Shown: in pieces, positions 50,627 to 59,087 of the stretch | Layout: the number at the start of each line of letters is the position of its first letter | Numbering within the stretch: position 1 is the first letter of the stretch | Assembly (NCBI GenBank): GCA_030018275.1 | Contig: JASEGB010000005.1 | Span: 35,956-95,880, forward strand | Reading direction: 5' to 3' | Source: Actinomycetota bacterium | GTDB taxonomy: Bacteria > Actinomycetota > Aquicultoria > Subteraquimicrobiales > Subteraquimicrobiaceae | Length of the DNA stretch: 59,925 nucleotides | Translations under genes and position numbers: made by a program | Notes under the pieces: generated by a model | The model's input: the letters and a program-made list of their open reading frames with translations, nothing else | Database searches by the model: none | What the model was told of the DNA's origin: nothing

Positions 50627-51694
50627 ATGTTGGATAAACTTAATGAAATCGAAGAAAGATACGAGGAGCTAACCAAAAAGCTCAGTGATCCGGAGGTTCT
50701 CTCCGATCCAGGGGAATATCGGGAGTACGCAAAAGCTCATGCTGAACTCTCTCCCCTTGTCAGTAAGATAAAGGAATATAAGAAAGTTCTCGTGAGCATT
50801 GATGAAGCCAAAGAGATGCTTCAAGAAAAGCAAGACCCTGAGATGGAACAATTCCTCCACAGCGAGTTGCACTCCCTCGATCATAAAAAGGGCAAGTTAG
50901 AGGAAGAGCTCAAGGAGATGATGATTGCAAGAGACCCCAATGATGAGAAGGATGTGATCGTGGAGATTAGAGCGGGAGCCGGTGGAGAGGAGGCGAGCCT
51001 GTTTGCAGCTGACCTATATAGGATGTACCTCCGATATGCAGATGGCAAGAGCTGGGCCACACAGGTTTTGAGTGGTAGTCCATCGGATATGGGTGGTTTC
51101 AAAGAGATAATTTTTGAGGTTAAGGGCAAAGGTGCATATGGCAAGCTTAAATACGAATCTGGAGTACATCGAGTTCAAAGAATACCCGTCACCGAGTCTG
51201 GAGGGCGCATTCATACCTCGACGGCAACGGTGGCTGTGCTTTCCGAACCCGAAGAGGTGGAAGTGGAGATCAATCCCAACGATCTACGGGTCGATGTTTT
51301 CCGCTCCAGCGGTCCGGGAGGTCAGTCGGTAAATACGACCGATTCAGCGGTGCGGATCACTCACCTTCCCACGGGTATGGTGGTTTCCTGTCAAGAGGAG
51401 CGCTCACAGCTTCAAAATAGGGAACGGGCTATGCGTATCCTGAGAGCCCGTCTGTACGATAAATTTCGAGAGGAGCAGCAGGCTGAAATCGCTGAGGCAA
51501 GAAGAGTTCAGATAGGTACTGGGGATAGAAGCGAGCGGATAAGGACGTATAATTTTCCTCAAGGTAGGGTGACCGATCACCGTATCGGTCTTACGATTTA
51601 TGATCTCGACTCCATATTGGAGGGAGATCTGGATCGATTCATTCAAGCCCTGGCCGCTGCCGATAGGACAGAGAGATTGAAGCAAGTAATATAA
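50627..51694 (+). CDS. prfA: Peptide chain release factor 1
   Basis: 355 residues. Catalytic GGQ in [18 protein letters not shown] near 223; anticodon-like PxT region ([18 protein letters not shown] motif) which marks RF1 (UAG/UAA). RF1 does not read UGA, so the hydrogenase UGA would be contested by RF2 only. ATG 50627 after GATGGGTGATT. Confidence 0.95.
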   Translation: MLDKLNEIEERYEELTKKLSDPEVLSDPGEYREYAKAHAELSPLVSKIKEYKKVLVSIDEAKEMLQEKQDPEMEQFLHSELHSLDHKKGKLEEELKEMMIARDPNDEKDVIVEIRAGAGGEEASLFAADLYRMYLRYADGKSWATQVLSGSPSDMGGFKEIIFEVKGKGAYGKLKYESGVHRVQRIPVTESGGRIHTSTATVAVLSEPEEVEVEINPNDLRVDVFRSSGPGGQSVNTTDSAVRITHLPTGMVVSCQEERSQLQNRERAMRILRARLYDKFREEQQAEIAEARRVQIGTGDRSERIRTYNFPQGRVTDHRIGLTIYDLDSILEGDLDRFIQALAAADRTERLKQVI

Positions 51695-51703
51695 GAGGGA
51701 TAC

Positions 51704-52693
51704 ATGATACAAGATCCACGATACAAGACACAAGATAAAAAATACTTTAACGCGCATCCTGAATCCTGCATCCTGGGTCCAAATTGTGAATCCTGCATCC
51801 TGAATCCTGCATCGTCTTTAATGATTAGGGATGCCTTAAAATTGGTCGATTCACATTTGAAGAAACACGGTGTGGAGGGCGCGCATTTAGAGGCGGAGCT
51901 CCTACTTCGGCACATTTTGAACCTGTCTCGGGCTGATCTCTATCTGTACCCTGATCGATTCCTCACCTATCGGGAAAAAGCATTTCTTCGTAAAGCAATT
52001 CAACATAGAGTCCAGGGGATGCCCATTCAATACATCATCGGTTGGCAGGCTTTTCGCCATTTGAACTTGAGGATTAAACCCGGTGTTTTCATCCCAAGAC
52101 CTGAAACGGAGCTGTTGGTCGAGCAGGTGATCGATGTAGCAAAATCAATGGTAAAACCACTTACCATTGTAGATGTGGGTACTGGAAGTGGAGCCATTGC
52201 CTTGAGCATCGCTCGTGAAGTACCTCAAACCCGTGTTTATGCTCTGGATATTTCCGAGCGAGCACTCAAATTGGCGGAGGAAAATGCGCGCTTGCACAAC
52301 TTGGAAGACAAAATAATCTTTGTGAGAAGCGAGTTGTTTGAAAATTTGGATCCAAATTTATTGGAGGAAGTGGACATAATAGTCTCCAACCCCCCTTATA
52401 TCCGTGAGAAGGAGATAAAGGAACTTCCCAGGGAGATTCGCGATTTCGAACCCCGACCCGCTTTAAGTGGAGGGATCGATGGTCTTAAGGTTCATAAACG
52501 AATCATCGCCGATTCCCCGAGATATCTCCGGGGAGGGGGATTTTTGATTCTTGAGGTGGGATTCGACCAGGCTCAAAAGGTTTCAGAAATTCTTCATGGT
52601 TCCGGAAATTTCGAAGACATTCGGGTTTTAAGGGATTACTCGGGGATGGATAGAATCGTTTCCGCGGTAAAACAAATAGCCAGGCACCCGTAA
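51704..52693 (+). CDS. prmC: Release-factor glutamine methyltransferase PrmC, with repeat-encoded N-terminus
   Basis: SAM methyltransferase that methylates the GGQ glutamine of RF1/RF2. DVGTGSGAIALSIA (motif I) and IVSNPPYIRE (NPPY) are present. Family homology starts at MIRDALKLVDSHLKK (ATG 51821), giving 290 residues. That ATG has no ribosome-binding site, whereas ATG 51704 follows AAGAGGGA and the 39 codons in between are open. They are entirely made of GATACAA and ATCCTGC word arrays. So either PrmC carries a repeat-encoded extension, or it starts at 51821. Confidence 0.9.
   Translation: MIQDPRYKTQDKKYFNAHPESCILGPNCESCILNPASSLMIRDALKLVDSHLKKHGVEGAHLEAELLLRHILNLSRADLYLYPDRFLTYREKAFLRKAIQHRVQGMPIQYIIGWQAFRHLNLRIKPGVFIPRPETELLVEQVIDVAKSMVKPLTIVDVGTGSGAIALSIAREVPQTRVYALDISERALKLAEENARLHNLEDKIIFVRSELFENLDPNLLEEVDIIVSNPPYIREKEIKELPREIRDFEPRPALSGGIDGLKVHKRIIADSPRYLRGGGFLILEVGFDQAQKVSEILHGSGNFEDIRVLRDYSGMDRIVSAVKQIARHP
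51706..51740 (+). repeat. Heptad array, GATACAA family
   Basis: Five words in phase: GATACAA twice, with GATCCAC, GACACAA and GATAAAA. Same family as 8035. Confidence 0.85.
51756..51813 (+). repeat. Heptad array, ATCCTGC family
   Basis: ATCCTGA, ATCCTGC, ATCCTGG, a 13-nt irregular interval, then ATCCTGC, ATCCTGA and ATCCTGC. It directly follows the GATACAA array, two unrelated word families back to back. Confidence 0.85.
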
Positions 52694-52728
52694 AGGGGCA
52701 TAATTAATGTGACCTTTAACAGTTAGTA

Positions 52729-52760
52729 ATACCTTATCCATTGTGATAAGGTATTTTCTT
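52729..52760 (+). terminator. Intrinsic terminator after prmC
   Basis: ATACCTTATC / GATAAGGTAT, 10 perfect base pairs, 6-nt loop CATTGT, then TTTCTT. Ends the rho-prmC transcript. Confidence 0.85.
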
Positions 52761-52854
52761 ATTGGACTTAGCTCAGCAAATTTTTTTAGATAAATCAAAG
52801 TTGTATAAATACTATGTTGTTACCATTTTTCATCTTTAATTTTTCATTAAAAGA

Positions 52855-52908
52855 TGTGCCCTAGATATAAATAGAGTGATCTCGAATTATTAAGTGTGAA
52901 TTATGTCA
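52855..52908 (+). repeat. Repeat family A, copy 3 (upstream of tsaC)
   Basis: TGTGCCCTAGATATAAATAG, GAGTGATCTCGAATTATTAA and TGTGAATTATGTCA are all preserved. TATATT follows at about 52912. Lacks the 29-bp insertion of copy 2. Confidence 0.8.
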
Positions 52909-52991
52909 TGCTATATTAAAAGATATGAAGTCTAAATTGTGTGAGCTCTACAAACTCAATTTTTGTCGAAGTACAGTTATTGGGGATTGGG

Positions 52992-53660
52992 ATGAAGACC
53001 GAGCTAATAAGAGTGGATGCTCATAGCCCCGATAAATCAATCATTGGGAGAGCAGCTGAGCTGATAAGGGAGGGAAAACTCGTTGCCTTCCCCACGGAGA
53101 CGGTATACGGTCTGGGGGCAAATGCTCTGGATTCCAATGCTGTGGGGAGGATTTTTGAGGTCAAGGGAAGATCCTTCAGCAAGCCTCTCGCCATATGTAT
53201 ATCCAACTTCAAGCAATTGAATTTGATTGTAAGAGAGGTGACGCCGATTGCTAAAAAACTGATGGAAAAATTTTGGCCTGGACCTTTAACTTTGATCCTC
53301 CTCAAAGCCGGTATCATCCCATCCTCGGTGACCTGTGGTGCGGAGACCTTGGGTATCAGATTTCCCGATAATAGGATCGCTCTGGAGGTCATCGAATGTG
53401 CCAATACCCCTATTGCTCTTACCAGTGCCAATTTATCAGGTCACCCAAGTCCAAGGACCGCTCAAGAGGTACTGGCTGATTTGGGAGGGAGGATTGATTT
53501 AATATTGGATGGAGGACCCACTAGAATTGGCGTGGCATCAACGGTTTTAGATTTAACCATTATGCCTCCTCGAATTTTACGCAAGGGAGCCATCGACATT
53601 CAGGGGATAAACGAGGTTTTAAAAGAAGCTGGATTCGAAAGGCAGGAAAATTCCCATTAG
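52992..53660 (+). CDS. tsaC: Threonylcarbamoyl-AMP synthase (TsaC/YrdC domain only)
   Basis: 222 residues. FPTETVYGLGANAL, KGRSFSKPLAICI (KR..K signature), WPGPLTLIL and LTSANLSGHPSPRT. Makes threonylcarbamoyl-AMP for tRNA t6A37. It lacks the long Sua5 C-terminal domain. ATG 52992 follows GGGGATTGGG and lies 85 nt after repeat A. Confidence 0.92.
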   Translation: MKTELIRVDAHSPDKSIIGRAAELIREGKLVAFPTETVYGLGANALDSNAVGRIFEVKGRSFSKPLAICISNFKQLNLIVREVTPIAKKLMEKFWPGPLTLILLKAGIIPSSVTCGAETLGIRFPDNRIALEVIECANTPIALTSANLSGHPSPRTAQEVLADLGGRIDLILDGGPTRIGVASTVLDLTIMPPRILRKGAIDIQGINEVLKEAGFERQENSH

Positions 53661-53689
53661 AGGTTGAATATTTGAGTTGGGGTTCAGTC

Positions 53690-53821
53690 ATGAGTGTAAA
53701 GATTTTATTCGTATGCAGTGGAAATACATGCCGAAGCAATATGGCCGAGGCTTTATTTAAACGATTGCTTTGGGAGAGGTTGGGAGAAGAATCCTTTGAC
53801 CGCTGTAAAGAGGTGAGATAG
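53690..53821 (+). pseudogene. Truncated low-molecular-weight protein tyrosine phosphatase
   Basis: 43 codons. The N-terminal P-loop is intact (KILFVCSGNTCRSNMAEALF, C-x5-R), then the frame runs SFDRCKEVR and TAG. Family proteins are about 150 residues with a DPY/D-P motif later, which is absent. Its stop overlaps the rpiB start, and GAGGTGA within its last codons is the rpiB ribosome-binding site. This suggests an internally deleted gene kept for translational coupling. Confidence 0.75.
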
Positions 53822-54276
53822 TGAAAATAGTTATTGGTGGAGACCACGCTGGGTATGCGCTCAAGGAGAAGTTGAAGAAATTCTTGGGTGAAAAGGGCAT
53901 ACAGGTTACCGATATTGGAACGAATGGCTTGGAATCAGTGGATTACCCGGATTATGCGGAGAAGGCTGCAAGCTTGGTCGCCAGTGGAGAATACACTTAT
54001 GGAATTTTGGTTTGTGGCACTGGGAATGGAATGGCCATGGCGGCGAATAAAATTCCGGGAATTCGAGCTGCCGTTTGTAATGATTTATATTCTGCAAGGT
54101 GCAGCAGGGAGCACAATGACGCCAATATCCTTGCACTTGGGGCTTGGATCATAGGCTGCGAGCTCGCAAAGGATATAATAAACATCTGGCTAAACACGCA
54201 GTTTTTAGGAGATCGCCATGCCCATCGTATCAAAAAGATCACCAATATCGAGAAGAGGATGAAAATTAGAGATTAG
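53821..54276 (+). CDS. rpiB: Ribose-5-phosphate isomerase B
   Basis: 151 residues. [16 protein letters not shown] at the start, [20 protein letters not shown], and active-site [19 protein letters not shown]. Cys in VCGTG is the catalytic base. GTG 53821. Usual length. Confidence 0.95.
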   Translation: MKIVIGGDHAGYALKEKLKKFLGEKGIQVTDIGTNGLESVDYPDYAEKAASLVASGEYTYGILVCGTGNGMAMAANKIPGIRAAVCNDLYSARCSREHNDANILALGAWIIGCELAKDIINIWLNTQFLGDRHAHRIKKITNIEKRMKIRD

Positions 54277-54287
54277 GGGGAAAGTGG

Positions 54288-55538
54288 ATGAGTGTCATAC
54301 GAAGAATCGACCCCGAAGTTGCCAAGGCATTGGCGGATGAGCTCGATCGCCAGAGAAATACCATCCAGCTTATCGCCTCCGAGAATTACGCAAGCCTTGC
54401 GGTTCTTGCTACTCAGGGTTCTGTTATGACCAATAAATATGCTGAAGGATATCCAAAGAGGAGGTATTATGGAGGCTGCCAATATGTCGATGTTGCTGAG
54501 GACTTAGCTCGGGAGCGTGCAAAATTACTTTTCAATGCGGAGCACGTCAACGTTCAACCACATTCGGGGTCACAAGCCAATATGGTTATCTACTTCACCG
54601 CCCTTGAAGTGGGAGATACCGTATTGGGATTGGAACTTACCCATGGTGGACATCTGACCATGGGGAGTCCGGTGAGCTTCTCCGGTAAACTCTATAATTT
54701 TATTCTTTATGGAGTGAATCGGGAAACGGAGATGTTCGACTACGATGAGATCCGCTCTCTGGCCAAAAAACATCGACCAAAAATGATCGTCACCGGAGCC
54801 AGCGCTTACCCTCGAATTATCGATTTCGCCGCTTTTAGGGAGATAGCCGATGAAGTGGGAGCTTTCCTCATGGCCGACATAGCTCACATCGCTGGACTCG
54901 TCGCCGCTGGTGTACACCCGAGTCCTCTTCCCCATGCTGAATTTGTGGGAATGACTACCCATAAGACCCTTCGAGGTCCACGCGGGGGAATGGTTCTGTG
55001 CAAGAGGGAATGGGCAGAAGCCATAGATAAGGCGGTTTTTCCAGAGACCCAAGGTGGACCCTTGATGCACGTGATTGCAGCAAAAGCGGTGGCATTTAAA
55101 GAGGCCTTAACGATTGAGTTCAAGGAGTATCAAAGGCAGGTCGTCAAAAATTGTAAGGTACTTGCGGAGACTCTTCAGGAGAAGGGTTTTAGATTGGTCT
55201 CCGGTGGGACCGATAATCACCTTTGTTTGGTCGACCTCACGAATAGGGAAATCACTGGTCGGGATGCCGAACTGGCTCTTGATGCCGTGGGCATAACGGT
55301 GAACAAAAATACAATCCCCTTTGAAACCAGGGGTCCCTTTATTACCAGTGGGATCAGAATAGGAACCCCAGCCATGACCACTCGAGGCGTAAAGGAAGAG
55401 GGAATGAGAAGAATAGGTACTTTGATTGCCAAGGTTTTGGACAATATTGGCAAGGAGAGTGTGTGTAAGCAGGTTCGAGCCGAAGTAAGAGAGCTCTGTC
55501 AGAACTTTCCGCTCTATCCAGAATTGGAGGAGAATTAA
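54288..55538 (+). CDS. glyA: Serine hydroxymethyltransferase
   Basis: 416 residues. [53 protein letters not shown], and PLP Lys in [18 protein letters not shown]. Interconverts serine and glycine with tetrahydrofolate. ATG 54288 after AGGGGGAAAG. Its stop overlaps the next start (ATGA-type). Confidence 0.96.
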   Translation: MSVIRRIDPEVAKALADELDRQRNTIQLIASENYASLAVLATQGSVMTNKYAEGYPKRRYYGGCQYVDVAEDLARERAKLLFNAEHVNVQPHSGSQANMVIYFTALEVGDTVLGLELTHGGHLTMGSPVSFSGKLYNFILYGVNRETEMFDYDEIRSLAKKHRPKMIVTGASAYPRIIDFAAFREIADEVGAFLMADIAHIAGLVAAGVHPSPLPHAEFVGMTTHKTLRGPRGGMVLCKREWAEAIDKAVFPETQGGPLMHVIAAKAVAFKEALTIEFKEYQRQVVKNCKVLAETLQEKGFRLVSGGTDNHLCLVDLTNREITGRDAELALDAVGITVNKNTIPFETRGPFITSGIRIGTPAMTTRGVKEEGMRRIGTLIAKVLDNIGKESVCKQVRAEVRELCQNFPLYPELEEN

Positions 55539-56080
55539 TGACCATCGAAGGACGAGGGACGAAGGGCGAAGGTCGAAAGTCAATGGTCGAGTATCCAAAG
55601 TTGACTACGCTGAAGGCGCAAGGGAGACCTTCGTGGGATGAGTATTTCCTGAAGATAACCGAGCTCGTTTCCCATCGCTCTACGTGCTTAAGGAGACAAA
55701 CGGGTGCCCTTCTTGTAAAGGATAAAAGGATATTGGCCACAGGATACAATGGAGCCCCCACGGGACTTAAGCATTGCGCCGAGGTCGGATGTCTTAGGGA
55801 AAGACAGGGTATCTCATCTGGTGAAAGACATGAATTATGCCGCGGGTTGCATGCGGAACAAAATGTCATCATACAGGCGGCTCTTCACGGAATAGAGATC
55901 AAGGGATCAACCCTTTATTGTACCCATCAACCCTGTGTTCTCTGTGCTAAAATGGTCATCAATGCCGGTATAAAGAGAATTTTATTCAAGGGTGGATATC
56001 CCGACCCTTTGGCTGAAAGTATTTTACGCGAGGCAAAAGTGGAATTGATTCATTTTGAAGGTTCTTACTGTGAACTGTGA
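55538..56080 (+). CDS. Deoxycytidylate deaminase with repeat-encoded N-terminus
   Basis: 180 residues. Core begins [18 protein letters not shown]; zinc motif [13 protein letters not shown] (HAE) and [17 protein letters not shown] (PCxxC). Deaminates dCMP to dUMP. ATG 55538 has a strong site, GGAGGAG, and overlaps the glyA stop, so it is surely used. The first 15 codons ([14 protein letters not shown]) come from AGGACGA-type words. The last residues (YCEL) and the TGA come from a GTGAACT array. Thus both ends of this protein are repeat-derived. Confidence 0.92.
   Translation: MTIEGRGTKGEGRKSMVEYPKLTTLKAQGRPSWDEYFLKITELVSHRSTCLRRQTGALLVKDKRILATGYNGAPTGLKHCAEVGCLRERQGISSGERHELCRGLHAEQNVIIQAALHGIEIKGSTLYCTHQPCVLCAKMVINAGIKRILFKGGYPDPLAESILREAKVELIHFEGSYCEL
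55549..55583 (+). repeat. Heptad array, AGGACGA family, inside the dCMP deaminase start
   Basis: AGGACGA, GGGACGA, AGGGCGA, AGGTCGA and AAGTCAA in phase, read in frame after the ATG. Confidence 0.85.
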
Positions 56081-56116
56081 ACGGTAAACCATGACCGACT
56101 TATAAACTATCGACTA
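56070..56116 (+). repeat. Heptad array, GTGAACT / CCGACTT families
   Basis: GTGAACT, GTGAACG, GTAAACC, ATGACCG, then ACTTATA/AACTATC-type words up to the next gene. It contains the deaminase stop codon. Confidence 0.75.
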
Positions 56117-56134
56117 GATTTGGAAGTGCTGCCC

Positions 56135-57166
56135 GTGCGGGATTACCTACTCGCCTTTGCGGCGGCTATGGTAGTAGCCTATTTTATAACACCCCTCGTT
56201 GAGATCTTTGCCGTCAAAGCAGGGGTTGTTGATGTACCATCTGAAAGAAAGGTACATCCCGAACCAACTCCTATGCTGGGCGGTATCGCCATCTATCTCG
56301 CTTTTCTGCTCACACTCATCTGGTTTGTGGTCATCGAACAAGAGCTGGCGGGAATCCTTTTGGGTGGCACTTTGATGTTGATCCTGGGAATAATCGACGA
56401 TATCTGGGATCTATCTCCTAAGGTAAAATTCTTAGGCCAGCTCCTTGCAGCCTCAATCCTTCTTTTCTACGGAATACAAATTGAATTCGTGGGTAATCCC
56501 CTTGGAGGATTGATCTATCTGGGGGGATGGTCCATACCTCTCACTCTGTTCTGGGTTGTAGGTCTCACGAATACTGTGAATTTCATCGATGGCCTGGATG
56601 GTTTAGCCGCTGGTGTATGCGGAATAGCTCTGCTTACCCTCTCTTTCTCCGCTCATCAAACTGGTCATATAGATATAGCATTTATCTGCCTCATTTTGGC
56701 TGGAAGCGCCCTTGGTTTTTTGAAGCACAATTTCAATCCAGCCAGAATCTTCATGGGGGACTCAGGGAGCATGTTTTTGGGATTCATGCTTGGGGCCATC
56801 ACAGTGCAGGGTGTGATGAAAAGCATCGCAGCCATAGCTCTTTTGGTCCCCCTTGTGGTTATGGGTGTCCCAATTTTTGACGCTGCCTTTGCCATCTTCA
56901 GGAGGTATAAAAATAAGCAACCGCTAACGCAGGCGGATGATGGTCATATCCACCATCGATTACTCCGCCGGGGATTTAGCCACAGACAAACCGTAGTCAT
57001 CCTTTACCTCTGGTGTTTTATGCTCAGTGCCGCGGCTCTCGCTCTGAGGTTTGCTTCTTCCCAGGTCAAGATAGTTGTCTTTGTGTGTTTGGCTATCTTA
57101 AGCTTCTTTTTTGAGCGCTACATAGGCATATTTGATGAATTTAGAGGAAAAATAGGGAGGAAATGA
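56135..57166 (+). CDS. wecA: Undecaprenyl-phosphate GlcNAc-1-phosphate transferase (WecA/TagO family)
   Basis: About 343 residues with 10-11 membrane helices. Motifs: DVPSERKVHPEPTPMLGGIA, DDIWDLSPKVKFLGQLLAA (DDxxD), NTVNFIDGLDGLAAGV, FNPARIFMGDSGSMFLG, and HIHHRLLRRGFSH. Starts the lipid-linked glycan chain for teichoic-acid-like or arabinogalactan-like polymers. GTG 56135 (with GGAAGTG ahead) matches the family N-terminus; TTG 56120 and GTG 56126 are alternatives. It is normally followed by the ATP synthase operon, which is missing here. Confidence 0.9.
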   Translation: MRDYLLAFAAAMVVAYFITPLVEIFAVKAGVVDVPSERKVHPEPTPMLGGIAIYLAFLLTLIWFVVIEQELAGILLGGTLMLILGIIDDIWDLSPKVKFLGQLLAASILLFYGIQIEFVGNPLGGLIYLGGWSIPLTLFWVVGLTNTVNFIDGLDGLAAGVCGIALLTLSFSAHQTGHIDIAFICLILAGSALGFLKHNFNPARIFMGDSGSMFLGFMLGAITVQGVMKSIAAIALLVPLVVMGVPIFDAAFAIFRRYKNKQPLTQADDGHIHHRLLRRGFSHRQTVVILYLWCFMLSAAALALRFASSQVKIVVFVCLAILSFFFERYIGIFDEFRGKIGRK

Positions 57167-57233
57167 CACCGACGTAGAAATGCATATAGTAATTTACAAG
57201 GTAAATCGTTGAACTCAAGGAGGAGGTAAAGTA

Positions 57234-58556
57234 ATGGAAAGCTTCATCATCAGAGGTAGCAATAGACTGGTTGGTAACGTAACCATAAGTGGGGCTAAAA
57301 ATTCTGCCCTCAAACTCATGGCCGCCTCTCTACTGAGTGAGGATGTGAGCGTACTTCGGAATGTCCCCAAGATAAAGGATGTTTATACCATGGCCCAAGT
57401 TCTTGAGGTATTAGGAGTTGGAGTGGATTTAAGCCAGGGGGATCAGGTTATCATCAGACCGGGTTCGCACCTTGAGTGTGAAGCTCCATATGAACTAGTG
57501 AGTCAGATGCGAGCTTCAATCATCGTTTTAGGACCCCTCCTTGCTCGGCTTGGTAGAGCTAGAGTAGCTATGCCCGGGGGTTGCAACATCGGTTCCAGAA
57601 AGATCGATCTTCACATTAGGGGATTGGAAACCCTGGGTGCCCAGATAGAGATGGGGCACGGCTATTTAGAAGCACGGTCCAGTGAGCTCAGAGGAAGGCT
57701 AATTCCACTCGATTTTCCAAGCGTGGGTGCGACTGAAAATCTGCTCATGGCTGCTACTCTGGCTAGGGGAGTAACCATAATTGAAAATGCTGCTCGGGAG
57801 CCTGAGATAGTGGATCTGGCCAATTTTCTAAATCAGATGGGGGCAAGGATTAGAGGAGCTGGAACTTCGACCATCGAGGTGCAGGGAGTGAAGGAGCTTC
57901 ATGGGTCTGATTACACGGTGATTCCGGATAGAATAGAGGCGGGGACATTTCTTGTTGCCGCGGCGATAACCCAGGGAGATCTTCTGGTCAGAAATGCACG
58001 AGTGGAGCATTTAAATCTCGTTATAAGCAAACTTAAGGAATTGGGAGTTCAGGTGGAAGAGCTTCCCCAGGGGATTAGAGTCTCCTCCCAGGATAGACCC
58101 CAACCTGTGGATATAGCCACCCTCCCATATCCCGGCTTTCCCACTGATATGCAGCCCCAAATGATGGCTCTCCTATCCCTGGCTCAGGGTACGAGCATCA
58201 TCACCGAGAACGTCTTTGAAAGCAGGTTCACCATCGTGGATGAATTAAACCGGATGGGTAGCAACATTCGCATAAGGGATCACCATGTGATCATCCGAGG
58301 TGTGCAAAGGTTAACCGGGGCACCGGTCAAGATTCCTGACTTGAGGGGGGGAGCCGCTTTAGTTCTTGCGGGACTCGCCGCCGAAGGGGTAACTGAGGTC
58401 AGAGATGTTCACCATATAGATAGGGGATATGAAAACTTCGAGCATAAGTTGAGAGCTTTGGGAGCGGATATCAATCGGGTGACCAAATATGCTATGTACG
58501 ATGGATACGTAAGGTCGGAGACTCAGGATTCAGGATACATGATTCAGGAATGTTAG
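57234..58556 (+). CDS. murA: UDP-N-acetylglucosamine 1-carboxyvinyltransferase
   Basis: 440 residues. Duplicate EPT fold: [19 protein letters not shown], active-site Cys loop [16 protein letters not shown] near 117, [14 protein letters not shown], and [10 protein letters not shown]. First committed step of peptidoglycan; Cys makes it fosfomycin-sensitive in principle. ATG 57234 after AAGGAGGAGG. The final residues ([12 protein letters not shown]) are read from a CAGGATT-type heptad array. Confidence 0.95.
   Translation: MESFIIRGSNRLVGNVTISGAKNSALKLMAASLLSEDVSVLRNVPKIKDVYTMAQVLEVLGVGVDLSQGDQVIIRPGSHLECEAPYELVSQMRASIIVLGPLLARLGRARVAMPGGCNIGSRKIDLHIRGLETLGAQIEMGHGYLEARSSELRGRLIPLDFPSVGATENLLMAATLARGVTIIENAAREPEIVDLANFLNQMGARIRGAGTSTIEVQGVKELHGSDYTVIPDRIEAGTFLVAAAITQGDLLVRNARVEHLNLVISKLKELGVQVEELPQGIRVSSQDRPQPVDIATLPYPGFPTDMQPQMMALLSLAQGTSIITENVFESRFTIVDELNRMGSNIRIRDHHVIIRGVQRLTGAPVKIPDLRGGAALVLAGLAAEGVTEVRDVHHIDRGYENFEHKLRALGADINRVTKYAMYDGYVRSETQDSGYMIQEC
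58521..58548 (+). repeat. Heptad array, ATTCAGG family, in the murA 3' end
   Basis: ACTCAGG, ATTCAGG, ATACATG and ATTCAGG in phase, translated as the MurA C-terminus. Confidence 0.8.
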
Positions 58557-58567
58557 GAGCTTAATCC

Positions 58568-58595
58568 TTACAGCTTACAGCTTGAAACAGGACAG
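58568..58595 (+). repeat. Heptad array, TTACAGC family
   Basis: TTACAGC twice, then TTGAAAC and AGGACAG, with another TTACAGC near 58603. Between murA and fabZ. Confidence 0.7.
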
Positions 58596-58626
58596 GATCG
58601 GCTTACAGCCAGGGAGGTTATTATTT

Positions 58627-59049
58627 ATGTTGGATATAGAAGCTATCAAGAGCATCATTCCCCATCGGTATCCTTTCCTCCTTGTGGATAGGATTCTCGA
58701 GCTGGAACAGGGTAAACGTGCTGTGGGGATAAAGAGTGTTTCCGCCGATGAACCCTTTTTTATGGGACATTTCCCGGAGTATCCGGTGATGCCCGGTGTG
58801 CTCATCGTGGAAGCACTGGCTCAAGTGGGGGCGGTGGCTCTCTTGAGTTTGGAAGAGAACAAGGGGAAATTGGCGCTCTTTGCCGGAATAGATAATTTTA
58901 GATTCAAAAGGCAGGTACGTCCAGGCGATCAACTCCGATTGGAGGTACAGATCGTAAAGGCCAGGGGTGCCATCGGTAAGGGGCAAGCGACAGCTTATTT
59001 AGATGCCGAAGTTGTTGCTCAAGGCGAGCTCCTTTTCGCCGTTAAATAA
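58627..59049 (+). CDS. fabZ: 3-hydroxyacyl-[ACP] dehydratase FabZ
   Basis: 140 residues, hot-dog fold. [13 protein letters not shown] (catalytic His), [20 protein letters not shown] (catalytic Glu). Type II fatty-acid synthesis. ATG 58627 follows GGGAGG; the upstream in-frame TTG 58582 starts in the heptad array and is unlikely. Confidence 0.94.
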   Translation: MLDIEAIKSIIPHRYPFLLVDRILELEQGKRAVGIKSVSADEPFFMGHFPEYPVMPGVLIVEALAQVGAVALLSLEENKGKLALFAGIDNFRFKRQVRPGDQLRLEVQIVKARGAIGKGQATAYLDAEVVAQGELLFAVK

Positions 59050-59087
59050 ATTGTACATTCACACTTTTTCTATGGAAGGAGATAAAG

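Noticed and set aside
58582-58626. N-terminal extension of FabZ from TTG 58582
   Set aside because: It starts in the TTACAGC array; ATG 58627 has GGGAGG at proper spacing and gives the usual FabZ length.
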